A stretch of 64,000 nucleotides of DNA from Dysgonomonas sp. 511 (GTDB lineage: Bacteria > Bacteroidota > Bacteroidia > Bacteroidales > Dysgonomonadaceae). Positions 44,187-52,747 of this stretch are shown here, in pieces. Made by a program: the position numbers and the translations under genes. The stretch is from positions 61,796 through 125,795 of the forward strand of contig NZ_QVMQ01000004.1 in assembly GCF_010501105.1 (NCBI RefSeq), given 5' to 3'. How positions within the stretch are numbered: the stretch's first letter is position 1; the number at the start of each line of letters is the position of its first letter. The notes under the pieces were generated by a model, which saw only the letters and a program-made list of their open reading frames with translations, was not told where the DNA came from and made no database searches.

Positions 44187-45674
44187 TTACAGAGTAACCC
44201 CGGTCTTGAAGATAGCGATTTCCTTAAATCCAGTTTCTTCGTGCTTCAGGTGTTTGCCGTTGCATATCTCTATTGTGAAGTTTATAAAGTCTTGCAATAC
44301 TGACTCCATACTTTTCCCTTCGAGCAATGTGCCGGCATTGAAGTCGATCCAGTTCTGTTTGAAGTTGTACAATTTAGTATTGGTCGATATCTTCATTGTT
44401 GGTACGAAAGCACCAAACGGAGTGCCTCGCCCGGTGGTGAACAGTACGATCTGGCAACCCGACATAGCCAACGCTGATGCAGCTACAAGGTCGTTGCCGG
44501 GAGCGTTGAGCAGGTTCAGCCCATGTCTGGTTACAGGCTGCCCGTAGTCCAGCACATCTACTACTTCCGAATTGCCTCCCTTTTGGGTACAGCCCAGCGA
44601 TTTGTCTTCGAGGGTGGTGATGCCTCCGGCTTTATTTCCCGGCGAAGGGTTTTCGTATATCGGCTGGTCGAATTTGCGGAAATAGTGTTTGAAGTCGTTG
44701 ATAAGCGATACGGTATCGTTGAACACCTTTTCGGTTTCGGCACGGTTCATCAATATGGTTTCGGCTCCGAACATTTCGGGAACTTCGGTGAGTATGCTCG
44801 TTCCGCCTTGCGCAATCAGCCAGTCGGAAAACTGTCCTACCAATGGATTGGCAGTGATACCCGAAAAGCCATCGCTACCTCCGCATTTCAAGCCCACTTT
44901 GAGTTTCGACAGCGGAAGCGGTTCGCGCCTGTCGTTGCGCATATTGTCTACCAGTTCCTTCATCATCCGGAAACCGGTTTCTATTTCATCCTGTACCTCT
45001 TGGCTGATAAGGAAACGGACACGTTTGTCGTCCCATTCGCCCATTACTTTCTTAAAGTCTTTTTGCTGGTTGTTTTCGCAGCCGAGACTTAATACCAATA
45101 CCCCGCCGGCATTCGGATGCTTGGCAAGGGCGGCAAGGGCTTTCTGGGTATTCACGTGGTCGTCGCCCAGTTGCGAACAGCCATAGTTGTGAGTATATAC
45201 GCGGATATCGTCGATATGAGATACATCGAGTTCCGATTTTACCCGGTTGATAATGGCTTGCGCCTGCCCGTTTACACAGCCAACAGTGGGCACAATCCAC
45301 AGCTCGTTGCGGATACCCATTTCGCCGTTGTAGCGCAGGTAGCCGTTTATCTTGAGATCGCTTTTCTCGATATCGAGTTTCGGACGAACCGGAACATAGG
45401 TATATTTCAGATCGTCGTGCAGGTTGGTCTTTACATTGTGCGTATGCACATGGTCGCCAATATGGATATCTACGGTGGCATGGCCGATCGGATATCCATA
45501 CTTTACGACATCTTCATTCTCCTTGATTTCCTTGGTGGCGAATTTATGCCCGGTAGGGATATCGCCTTGCAATGTTATATCAGCCCCGTCTACATTTAGC
45601 GTGTCTCCTTTTGTAAGGTCTTGTATAGCAACACTTACGTTATCGCCGGGGGCTATTTTTAGATATTTATTCAT
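44187..45674 (-). CDS. uxaA: Altronate dehydratase
   Basis: The 495-residue protein has an N-terminal SAF-type domain (about 1-95, with the G-H-K-F-A and G-x-A-x-x-D-I segments) and the large UxaA catalytic domain (about 105-495) with G-Y-x-R-x-x-G-x-x-G-I-R-N and conserved cysteines (P-T-V-G-C-V-N, Y-G-C-S-Q, L-K-C-G-G-S-D). It dehydrates D-altronate to 2-keto-3-deoxygluconate using iron. It lies downstream of uxaB on the same strand, so the two final reduction/dehydration steps of galacturonate catabolism are together. A 196-bp gap containing repeats separates them. Confidence 0.95.
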   Translation of the reverse strand: MNKYLKIAPGDNVSVAIQDLTKGDTLNVDGADITLQGDIPTGHKFATKEIKENEDVVKYGYPIGHATVDIHIGDHVHTHNVKTNLHDDLKYTYVPVRPKLDIEKSDLKINGYLRYNGEMGIRNELWIVPTVGCVNGQAQAIINRVKSELDVSHIDDIRVYTHNYGCSQLGDDHVNTQKALAALAKHPNAGGVLVLSLGCENNQQKDFKKVMGEWDDKRVRFLISQEVQDEIETGFRMMKELVDNMRNDRREPLPLSKLKVGLKCGGSDGFSGITANPLVGQFSDWLIAQGGTSILTEVPEMFGAETILMNRAETEKVFNDTVSLINDFKHYFRKFDQPIYENPSPGNKAGGITTLEDKSLGCTQKGGNSEVVDVLDYGQPVTRHGLNLLNAPGNDLVAASALAMSGCQIVLFTTGRGTPFGAFVPTMKISTNTKLYNFKQNWIDFNAGTLLEGKSMESVLQDFINFTIEICNGKHLKHEETGFKEIAIFKTGVTL

Positions 45675-45690
45675 GACGGAATCTTTTTTA

Positions 45691-45839
45691 GTTACAAGTT
45701 ACTACGCCCTGCGGGCAGTTACGAGTTACAAGTATTTTTTAGTAGACTGCTTTCTCCCCGGGGTATAGAAGGGAGTATCGGATTTCCAGGCTTCGGCCGC
45801 CGCTACGTGGCGAACTTCCTGACGGGTTGCACCACGTAG
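45691..45839. repeat. Repeats in the uxaB-uxaA gap
   Basis: At 45691-45735 there are two near-copies of gttac(a/g)agttac around a gccc-tgc-gggc mini-hairpin. At 45803-45839 there is an inverted repeat with arms ctacgtgg / ccacgtag and a 21-nt loop. No T-run follows, so they are not simple terminators. Confidence 0.55.
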
Positions 45840-45870
45840 TAAACAGGCCTGCTTAACTAACCTAAAATTC

Positions 45871-47313
45871 CTATGATAGCACAGTTCTTAATGCTCCTAA
45901 CATACCTTTGCCAAGTATCAATTCCACGTCTGCCGATACTTCGTCGGCAAAATGAGGCACTTCGGCAAAGTTTTCTTTCCACATGTCTTTGTTTGACACG
46001 ATAGCCGACACCCAGCCTTTGATATTGTTCTTATCGAAAGAGTTTTGGATAAAATCTATAAATTCAGGGGTGTCGTTCGGTGTAAAACCTTTTGCCTCCG
46101 ATTGTCCTGAGTAAAGGACAATCGTGGCGGCAAATGAGAAAATTGACAAACGGGCGTCTTTGCCCAACTTCTTATAATTATCGTACACTGTAGGATAATC
46201 GCGGGTTTCCCATTTGGATATAGAGTTGAGTGAAATATCTTTCAGATAATGTTTAAGATACGGATTGTAGAAGCGTTCGAGTATCTTGGCGGCAAAGACT
46301 TCGAGTTCTTTCGGGTCTTCGTCTATCACAGGAAGCACCTCTTCGGCTACCATACGGTTGATATACTGTTCTACTTCAGGCGTATTGAAAGCATCCATCA
46401 CCGTTTCGCAACCCAATTGCAGTGCTACGGGAACCATTGCGGTATGCGAACCGTTCAGTATGCGTACTTTCTTCGCACGGAAAGGGCGGATATCGTCCAT
46501 AAACAATACGTTCAACCCGGCTTTGTCGAGCGGGAATTTTTCTTTGATGATGCTGTCGCCGCCGATAGCCCATACGTGGAAATATTCGCCTTTGACTACC
46601 AGATTGTCGTCGAATCCCAGTTCGGCTTTGATTTCGTTGATGTTTTCGCGCGGGAATCCGGGTACGATACGGTCTACCAACGTATCGTAAAAATGACAGG
46701 CTGTATTTACCCATTCTATAAAGCCTTCTTCAAGATTGTTGTACCTGGCATGTTTAAGTATATAATCGTGAAGTGTAGAGCCATTGTCTTCGATGAGTTC
46801 ACAACAAATAATGAGAAGGCCTTTGTTGGGGTCGCCATTGTATTTTTTATACCTTTTATGAAGTAATGCAGTCATTTTAGCAGGGAAAGACTTCGGTGGT
46901 TCGGCCGTCAGGTCGTCGCCTTCTTCGTAACGGATTCCTGCTTCGGTGGTATTGGAAATTATCATTTCCAGTTCTTCGCTCAGAAACAGTTTCTCGTATT
47001 CCGCATATTGGCAATAAGGATTCAGTATGTCCATGATGCTTTTTACCAAGGCAACCTCCTTTACGGGTTGTTTATCCTTGATTCCTTCCAGATAAACATG
47101 GTACATGCAATCCTGCGATTTAAATATATCGGCAATTTCCCTGCCTTGGGCGATAGGCTGTACTGCTGTTATGCCATGATTCATAACGCCTGCATCGTTG
47201 GCTTTATCTATCATCCAGTCTACAAAAGCACGAAGGAAATTGCCTTCGCCAAATTGCAATATTTTTACCGGTAAATCTTTCTTTTCTACTGTAGTCTTAT
47301 TAAGTGGTTTCAT
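45871..47313 (-). CDS. uxaB: Tagaturonate reductase (altronate oxidoreductase)
   Basis: The 480-residue NAD-dependent member of the mannitol dehydrogenase superfamily has the N-terminal Rossmann segment I-L-Q-F-G-E-G-N-F-L-R-A-F-V-D-W-M near residue 20. It also has the catalytic K-x5-N-x2-H region seen as R-I-L-N-G-S-H-T-A-M-V near residue 290. UxaB reduces D-tagaturonate to D-altronate, the step before UxaA. It starts 27 bp after the DUF4861 gene and probably shares its promoter. Confidence 0.95.
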   Translation of the reverse strand: MKPLNKTTVEKKDLPVKILQFGEGNFLRAFVDWMIDKANDAGVMNHGITAVQPIAQGREIADIFKSQDCMYHVYLEGIKDKQPVKEVALVKSIMDILNPYCQYAEYEKLFLSEELEMIISNTTEAGIRYEEGDDLTAEPPKSFPAKMTALLHKRYKKYNGDPNKGLLIICCELIEDNGSTLHDYILKHARYNNLEEGFIEWVNTACHFYDTLVDRIVPGFPRENINEIKAELGFDDNLVVKGEYFHVWAIGGDSIIKEKFPLDKAGLNVLFMDDIRPFRAKKVRILNGSHTAMVPVALQLGCETVMDAFNTPEVEQYINRMVAEEVLPVIDEDPKELEVFAAKILERFYNPYLKHYLKDISLNSISKWETRDYPTVYDNYKKLGKDARLSIFSFAATIVLYSGQSEAKGFTPNDTPEFIDFIQNSFDKNNIKGWVSAIVSNKDMWKENFAEVPHFADEVSADVELILGKGMLGALRTVLS

Positions 47314-47340
47314 GGAATTTTATTGTTATCGGTGTTTATA

Positions 47341-48567
47341 TTATTTTTTCTTTATTGTGTATGCCAACGGATTATTCAGGCGGAGCAATACTTCATCTAT
47401 ACACTCCAGCAGCTTTTCTTTTGTTGCTACAGGGTCGTTGTCGAGTTCCCAGGTAGGCATAAAGTAATATTCGGCAAAACCATCTTTGGCATCGAGTACC
47501 ACTACATGGTTGAGGGCATCTTCTGTTATCTCCTTCACCTTGTCGACAGGAAAGAAAACCACCAATCCCTGCATATCATTATTGAGGCTTTGCTTGCCGA
47601 ATGTGGCAATATAAGACCATTTACCCTTTGCCTGTTTGCCAACTATCAGTTCTGCATTTTTACTTTTTATGATGCCTGTAGCTATATTGTCTATTTCGCC
47701 GTCGATAGATAGCGCCATATGAGAGGCCCTGCTTCCTGCATCTATAGATATAAGTGATGTAAGGTCACTTTTTTTGCCATTGGCATCCCATCCGTAATAG
47801 ATAGTCTTCACTTGCGAACGTACTTTGCCATCGGCAGCGATGAGGCAGGTAACACTGTCTTTCTTTTCCACCCTAACAGCTTTTTCGCCATCCCATACAG
47901 CAATAGAACCCAAACCAAGGGCTTTGCCTACTTTCAGGTTGTCCATACCCCAGTCGGCCATGTTGTGATAGTTGTCGAATCCATCGACGCCTACAGCCGG
48001 AAGCACTATGCCTGCCGTTTTCTTTGCGAATACATCTATTGCATTGCGGTTGTCGAGATAGAAGCGGAATGCAACTTTGTCGCTTTCCCAGCCCGGCCCT
48101 TCGTATTTTATGTAGTACGAATGGTCGCGAAACGAACCCGGAAGGGTGATATAGTTAGGTTTTACCCACGAGTAACCTCCTACATATTTATGTCCTTCGA
48201 AATGCCCGCCTATCTTATGCGATAATTCGGCATAAGTACGTTTGGGATAAGCGGAGGCAAAGCCTTTCTGTAAGGAAACGTCTATTTTACCCTTTGCCCC
48301 GATCTTATCGACCGGTATTACAGCATAGTCATTGCCGTCTGTTTTTTTGATAATTTCCACCGGAACTATTTGTCCATTTACAGTAGCCGTATAATGGCCA
48401 AAGGATAAATTCAATCCGGCAACGGGGATTTCCAATGTATAGTCTTTTACTTCCTGTGCAGCTTTATTCTCTACTGTTATCTTTTGGGAGAAAATAACAG
48501 AAGAATGTATCTGAAAAACAAGAATCAGTGACAGGGTAAGCAAGCTATGTCTTGTGAAAATATTCAT
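47341..48567 (-). CDS. DUF4861 family secreted protein
   Basis: The product is about 408 residues from the ATG at 48567, which begins a good signal peptide (M-N-I-F-T-R-H-S then a hydrophobic core ending V-I-F-S-Q). The frame extends to 48597 but the extra residues only disrupt the signal. Features of DUF4861 include G-P-x-W-E-S-D-K-V-A-F-R-F-Y-L-D-x-R-N-A-I-D-V-F and D-G-F-D-N-Y-H. The fold is probably beta-rich. The family is often found in pectin loci but I know of no confirmed activity. It heads the uxaB-uxaA gene run and has an upstream promoter with an inverted C-box. Confidence 0.85.
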   Translation of the reverse strand: MNIFTRHSLLTLSLILVFQIHSSVIFSQKITVENKAAQEVKDYTLEIPVAGLNLSFGHYTATVNGQIVPVEIIKKTDGNDYAVIPVDKIGAKGKIDVSLQKGFASAYPKRTYAELSHKIGGHFEGHKYVGGYSWVKPNYITLPGSFRDHSYYIKYEGPGWESDKVAFRFYLDNRNAIDVFAKKTAGIVLPAVGVDGFDNYHNMADWGMDNLKVGKALGLGSIAVWDGEKAVRVEKKDSVTCLIAADGKVRSQVKTIYYGWDANGKKSDLTSLISIDAGSRASHMALSIDGEIDNIATGIIKSKNAELIVGKQAKGKWSYIATFGKQSLNNDMQGLVVFFPVDKVKEITEDALNHVVVLDAKDGFAEYYFMPTWELDNDPVATKEKLLECIDEVLLRLNNPLAYTIKKK

Positions 48568-48635
48568 TGGTTCTTTAAGGCTATAAAACATTAACAATAC
48601 TTGTGGGGATTAAAAGAAAATCCACCATCTACAAG

Positions 48636-48643
48636 CAAATGTA
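48636..48643 (-). promoter_or_regulatory. -7 element of the DUF4861-uxaB transcript
   Basis: TACATTTG on the minus strand, 69 bp upstream of the DUF4861 ATG, matches TAnnTTTG. The inverted C-box lies about 22 bp upstream of it. Confidence 0.5.
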
Positions 48644-48664
48644 AATGCATTATTTAATTTATAA

Positions 48665-48698
48665 AGGGGAGAATTTGACTAAAACAATTTCACCCCGT
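48665..48698. promoter_or_regulatory. Inverted C-box, possible operator for the DUF4861-uxaB unit
   Basis: ggggagaatttg and caatttcacccc face each other across a 7-nt spacer and pair at 10 of 12 positions. The half-site (C)CCC with flanking AAATT resembles the C-boxes before the pectin susC and GH28 genes. It is positioned upstream of the -7 element as expected for an activator site. Confidence 0.4.
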
Positions 48699-48849
48699 AT
48701 ATTTTTTATATGGAAATGGAGGCCTGTGGTTGAGAAATAATGAAGATAACAGAGTACACAAGAGATCCTTCCCTTCACTCAAGATGACAAAGAGGGAATG
48801 GTTAATAAGCTCTATCTGAAACAAGAAAAAATGGGAGGAGCACCCACAA

Positions 48850-49518
48850 TCACAGCAAAGCGCTATTATTTATATTCAATCCGAATTTCAGCCCAAAAAA
48901 GGCGGCAGCCTTACGGCATAGCTTCATGCGGTCGATGAAAATCTCGAAATAATCCATCACAGCGCAAATATTGGTGTCGATGGTGAGTATAAGGGTTATT
49001 GTTTTAGCATCTACATCAAGGTGGAGCCCGCTTTTTTCCACAGCATAGTTCACCCTGTCGTGAATATCGGAATAGATCGTCTCGCGGTCGCGCACCCTGC
49101 TGCGGCGCACATCCGTTTTATCGGCTATGATAAGGGCGGCGGCAATGGCATTCACCGGAAAAGCGGTTGCCTCATCGTGATTTCCTATAGCTGTGATAAC
49201 CGTAGCTGTATCTTCGGGCGGCATCCCCATCTTATCCAAAATGCGGAAAGCCATTACAGCTCCGCTTTGGGCATGGTCGGCACGGTTTATCACATTGCCT
49301 ATATCGTGCATGTAGGCTGCAATTTTCGCCAGTTCTACATCATGCCCGCCATATCCGAGGTCTTTCAACAATGTACCTGCCACCTCTGCACATTTTGTAC
49401 AGTGGGCAAAACTATGTTCGGTAAAGCCAAGAGCCTTGAGCGAAGCATCGGCCTGCCGTATGTATGTTTGTACTTCTTTCGATTCTTTTATGTCTGCGAA
49501 GGTGATTTTGCTACTCAT
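48850..49518 (-). CDS. HD-domain phosphohydrolase
   Basis: The product is about 222 residues from the ATG at 49518. The frame extends 12 bp to a TTG that would overlap the regulator stop, and the ATG is preferred. The HD signature is present: His39 in S-F-A-H-C, His71-Asp72 in Y-M-H-D-I-G-N and the later I-G-N-H-D-E-A and A-D-K-T-D segments. Such proteins hydrolyse phosphate esters or nucleotides, often metal-dependently; the substrate is unknown. It begins 8 bp after the regulator gene and is presumably co-transcribed with it. Its link with pectin use is not obvious. Confidence 0.85.
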   Translation of the reverse strand: MSSKITFADIKESKEVQTYIRQADASLKALGFTEHSFAHCTKCAEVAGTLLKDLGYGGHDVELAKIAAYMHDIGNVINRADHAQSGAVMAFRILDKMGMPPEDTATVITAIGNHDEATAFPVNAIAAALIIADKTDVRRSRVRDRETIYSDIHDRVNYAVEKSGLHLDVDAKTITLILTIDTNICAVMDYFEIFIDRMKLCRKAAAFFGLKFGLNINNSALL

Positions 49519-49526
49519 ATTTTTAT

Positions 49527-52415
49527 TCAATCCGTCTTTGTCTGATTCTTATACTCACTTGGTGTCATCCCATATACATTCTTGAAGCACTGGGTAAAAT
49601 ACTTGGTATCGGAAATACCGATCATAAACGATACTTCTTTGATGGTATATTGCTGGCTGGCAATCAGGGTTGCAGCATATTTCATCTTTATATCGCGTAT
49701 AAATTCGATAGGAGCAAGCCCCGTTAGGCTTTTCAGTTTCTTGAAGAATACTGTTCGGCTCATAGCCATTGCCGATGCCAGGTCGTCGACCACATAATCG
49801 CTGTTGTCGATATTGCGTTCTATCTCTTCTTTTATTTTCCTGATAAACAATTCATCCTGAGGCGTTATCTGCAACTCCGCACTTTCTTCTTTTGCGGAAG
49901 AAGGGGTAGCATTTATTTTAGTCTTGCCCGATGTATATTTCTCATACAGGTTTTTGCGTTGCCTTATAATGTTTTCGATGCGTGCCCGCAGGTACTTCAC
50001 GCTAAACGGCTTGGTCATATAGTCATCGGCACCATAATCCAGCCCCCCAACTTTAGTTTCCAAATCGGTTTTTGCGGTAAGCAATATAAACGGTATATGG
50101 CTTGTAGCATCGGTACTTCTTATCTTTTTCAGCAGCTCCACCCCATCTACCTCAGGCATCATAATATCGCTGAGGATAAAGTCGGGCATATCCTTTAACG
50201 CTACTTCGTAGCCCTCTTTGCCATTAGTAGCCTGCAACACCTTATAGTATGGATCGAGAATGGTGACAATAAACCCGCGAAGGTCGGTATCGTCTTCTAC
50301 CAACATAAGTATCACATCGGATGGCAAACCATCTTTTGCTGTATAAGATACAAAACTGATGGGGAAACCTTTTTTGTCTACCTCTGCCACTTTATTGAGC
50401 CCGCCACCGAACGTTGCGAAATAGGTATCTCCTGTTTTAGTGGTACATATATCGTACACATCGTTATCGCTAAGACTGTTGCTGTTTTCGGGTTCGCGGG
50501 TATAGAATTTGTAGTCGATATCGCTTGCCGATGCAAAGTCGGGATTGAACATAATAAGCCCTAATGTGGTGCCTACGCATATATTCCCGAATTTGTCGGA
50601 ATTCATCGTCCTGATTTGCGAACCGAACTGGATCGGATAGCTTTTCAATTCGTTCCTGTGATTGATAAACCTTTTCGTCTTCTCGTCAAACAGGTTCAGC
50701 CCGCCGCCGTAAGTACCTACCCATATCCTCCTCTTGCGGTCTTCGTGTATATAATATACACTGTTGTGGCTCAGGCTATATATATCCTCCTGAGAGTGGG
50801 AATAATGTTCCACCTGATAGCTGTCTCCTTTTGGTATCAGTTTGTAAATACCCTCGCCTTTGGTTGCTATCCATATATTGTTGCGGCTGTCTTCGGTTAT
50901 ATTGTAAGTTATCCCTTCCAGGGGTTTCCCATAGCCGACATTACCATTATTGTCTATATAGCCCTTCTGGTTAAGCTGGCTGTCGTAGACAAATATCTTC
51001 CCGCCTTTGGTCGATACCCAGAGATTCTTGCGGCTGTCTTCAAACACGCTTCTGATGTCGTTGTTCACTGTGGAATGCACATCCGAATCTATTACCATCG
51101 TCTTAAACACCTCGCTACTAAAGGTTACTTTATCCAGCCCGTGCGAACGTGTGCTGAGCCACAGGTTACCCTGCCTGTCGGAAAACGCGGCGTGCATAAG
51201 GTTAGAAAATCGCCAATCGGGAGAAGACGGTTCATTGAAAAATGGTTTCAACCGGTCTTGAACAGCATCATAACAGGCAAATCCTCCTCCGCGGGGATGC
51301 ACCCACAGGCGGTTTTCTTTGTCTTCGAAGATGAAGAAGTTGGCAGGGAAAGCGTTTATATTGGTGCTTTCGATCTTCATCTTAAAATGTTTCATTGTTT
51401 TTGTTTGCGGATTGAACTTTGCCACCCCCACTTCGCCAAGTTCGAACCACACATTATGAGCCTTATCTATATATGTGGAGAATATCCTGTCGGACACCAT
51501 ATCCTCCAGAGTAGATGCTGTATATTTCTTTAAGGTCTTTGTCGGCCTGTTGTACACAAAGAAGCCGTTGGTAGTGGTTGCAATCAATACTTCGTCATTA
51601 TCTATTTCCTGAATATGCCCGATGTCTGCCTTTGTATCCAGTTGCAGCAAATCTACGCGCCCGCTTTGTTTGTCGTATATGCGTATCCGCCCATTATTCG
51701 ATCCAAACCAGATTGTATTACCCGACTCCATTGCCGAATAGAATGCCTGCGCCGGCTCGGAACTGACATACGATTTTTCAATAAAGAAGCTTTCGATCTT
51801 CTGCCCGTCGGGACGGACACAATATAACCCGTCGTCGGTCAATATCCACGATTGTTGCGCAGTGTCTTCGTGTACCAGGTTTATCTTATTGCTATTTATC
51901 TTATTGTTCCCTTTGTTGTAAATCTCTATATTGAATGTAGAATCTGTAACACATACTGCACCCATTTTATCGGAAAGCAGCCAGACTTTTTTCGATGGGG
52001 TGGTCAATATCTTTGTTGCAATAAACGTAAGGTCTTCGTACCCTTTCAACGAACGGATACCCATAAACTCCTCCTCTTTCGGGTCGAAGCGGTGAGGCTC
52101 GCGGTCGTAAGGCAGGGTCCAGATATAGCCGTATGCGTCTTCGCAGATAAAGTCGATACGATTGCTGCGCATATGGTATTTATCCCCTTGCCTGATACGG
52201 TAGGTATAGAAGTTGTATCCATCGAAGCGGCAAAGCCCGTTCCATGTAGAAAACCAGATAAAGCCTTTGTTATCTTGCAATATGCTCATCACAGTATGTT
52301 GGGGCAGCCCGTCTTCGGGCCCGTAATGCTCGAAGAAATATCTTTGCTGGCCTTGCAACGACAAGACACTACATAATATAATGATAGAAAAGTAAGAAAA
52401 AATACGCAATTTCAT
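49527..52415 (-). CDS. Hybrid two-component regulator lacking membrane and kinase domains
   Basis: The 962-residue protein has a signal peptide (about 1-22) and a two-component propeller domain of many Reg_prop blades (about 25-703; for example S-I-L-Q-D-N-K-G-F-I-W-F and V-F-E-D-S-R-K-N-L-W-V). It passes at residue 703 directly into a receiver (L-M-L-V-E-D-D, phospho-acceptor Asp750, conserved T-A-K and K-P-F) and then an AraC helix-turn-helix (about 860-960). Pectin regulators of this class are normally about 1,350-1,400 residues, with a Y_Y_Y domain, a helix, HisKA and HATPase between propeller and receiver. All are missing, yet the frame is intact. With a signal peptide and no later helix the DNA-binding half could not face the cytoplasm, so the gene is probably non-functional or mis-assembled. 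Confidence 0.85.
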   Translation of the reverse strand: MKLRIFSYFSIIILCSVLSLQGQQRYFFEHYGPEDGLPQHTVMSILQDNKGFIWFSTWNGLCRFDGYNFYTYRIRQGDKYHMRSNRIDFICEDAYGYIWTLPYDREPHRFDPKEEEFMGIRSLKGYEDLTFIATKILTTPSKKVWLLSDKMGAVCVTDSTFNIEIYNKGNNKINSNKINLVHEDTAQQSWILTDDGLYCVRPDGQKIESFFIEKSYVSSEPAQAFYSAMESGNTIWFGSNNGRIRIYDKQSGRVDLLQLDTKADIGHIQEIDNDEVLIATTTNGFFVYNRPTKTLKKYTASTLEDMVSDRIFSTYIDKAHNVWFELGEVGVAKFNPQTKTMKHFKMKIESTNINAFPANFFIFEDKENRLWVHPRGGGFACYDAVQDRLKPFFNEPSSPDWRFSNLMHAAFSDRQGNLWLSTRSHGLDKVTFSSEVFKTMVIDSDVHSTVNNDIRSVFEDSRKNLWVSTKGGKIFVYDSQLNQKGYIDNNGNVGYGKPLEGITYNITEDSRNNIWIATKGEGIYKLIPKGDSYQVEHYSHSQEDIYSLSHNSVYYIHEDRKRRIWVGTYGGGLNLFDEKTKRFINHRNELKSYPIQFGSQIRTMNSDKFGNICVGTTLGLIMFNPDFASASDIDYKFYTREPENSNSLSDNDVYDICTTKTGDTYFATFGGGLNKVAEVDKKGFPISFVSYTAKDGLPSDVILMLVEDDTDLRGFIVTILDPYYKVLQATNGKEGYEVALKDMPDFILSDIMMPEVDGVELLKKIRSTDATSHIPFILLTAKTDLETKVGGLDYGADDYMTKPFSVKYLRARIENIIRQRKNLYEKYTSGKTKINATPSSAKEESAELQITPQDELFIRKIKEEIERNIDNSDYVVDDLASAMAMSRTVFFKKLKSLTGLAPIEFIRDIKMKYAATLIASQQYTIKEVSFMIGISDTKYFTQCFKNVYGMTPSEYKNQTKTD

Positions 52416-52435
52416 GATAGAAGTTTGGTTTAATA

Positions 52436-52443
52436 CAAAGATA
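52436..52443 (-). promoter_or_regulatory. -7 element of the hybrid regulator gene
   Basis: TATCTTTG on the minus strand lies 21 bp upstream of the regulator ATG at 52415 and matches TAnnTTTG. Confidence 0.5.
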
Positions 52444-52486
52444 GTGAGTTTTCTAATAACAGGCTAAAAAATAGCACAAAGTCAAT

Positions 52487-52520
52487 TTACCCCCCTCTAA
52501 AAAATATTTTATCCCCCGTA
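52487..52520 (+). promoter_or_regulatory. Tandem C-box, probable HTCS binding site before the pectin susC gene
   Basis: Two direct repeats, tttacccccctctaa and ttatcccccgtataa, have their C-runs 22 bp apart, i.e. two helical turns, the usual arrangement for an AraC-type dimer. They lie in the divergent gap between the regulator and susC. A -7-like tataaattgc follows about 19 bp downstream. The rest of the 332-bp gap is AT-rich leader. Confidence 0.55.
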
Positions 52521-52747
52521 TAATAAATGTTTCGTATATAAATTGCACTCGATTTAGTGACACTAAGTTTATCATGAAAAATACATTTGTCGTCACTAAG
52601 ATACCATGAAGCAGAAACTAATTATTACAATAACAACCATCAAAAAAAACACATTTATTATTAACACCTCGCAAATACTTTGAAAAAAATGACGACATCA
52701 GTTGTATCGAAAGAAATTATTAATTTAAACTATAAATCTTGAAAACT

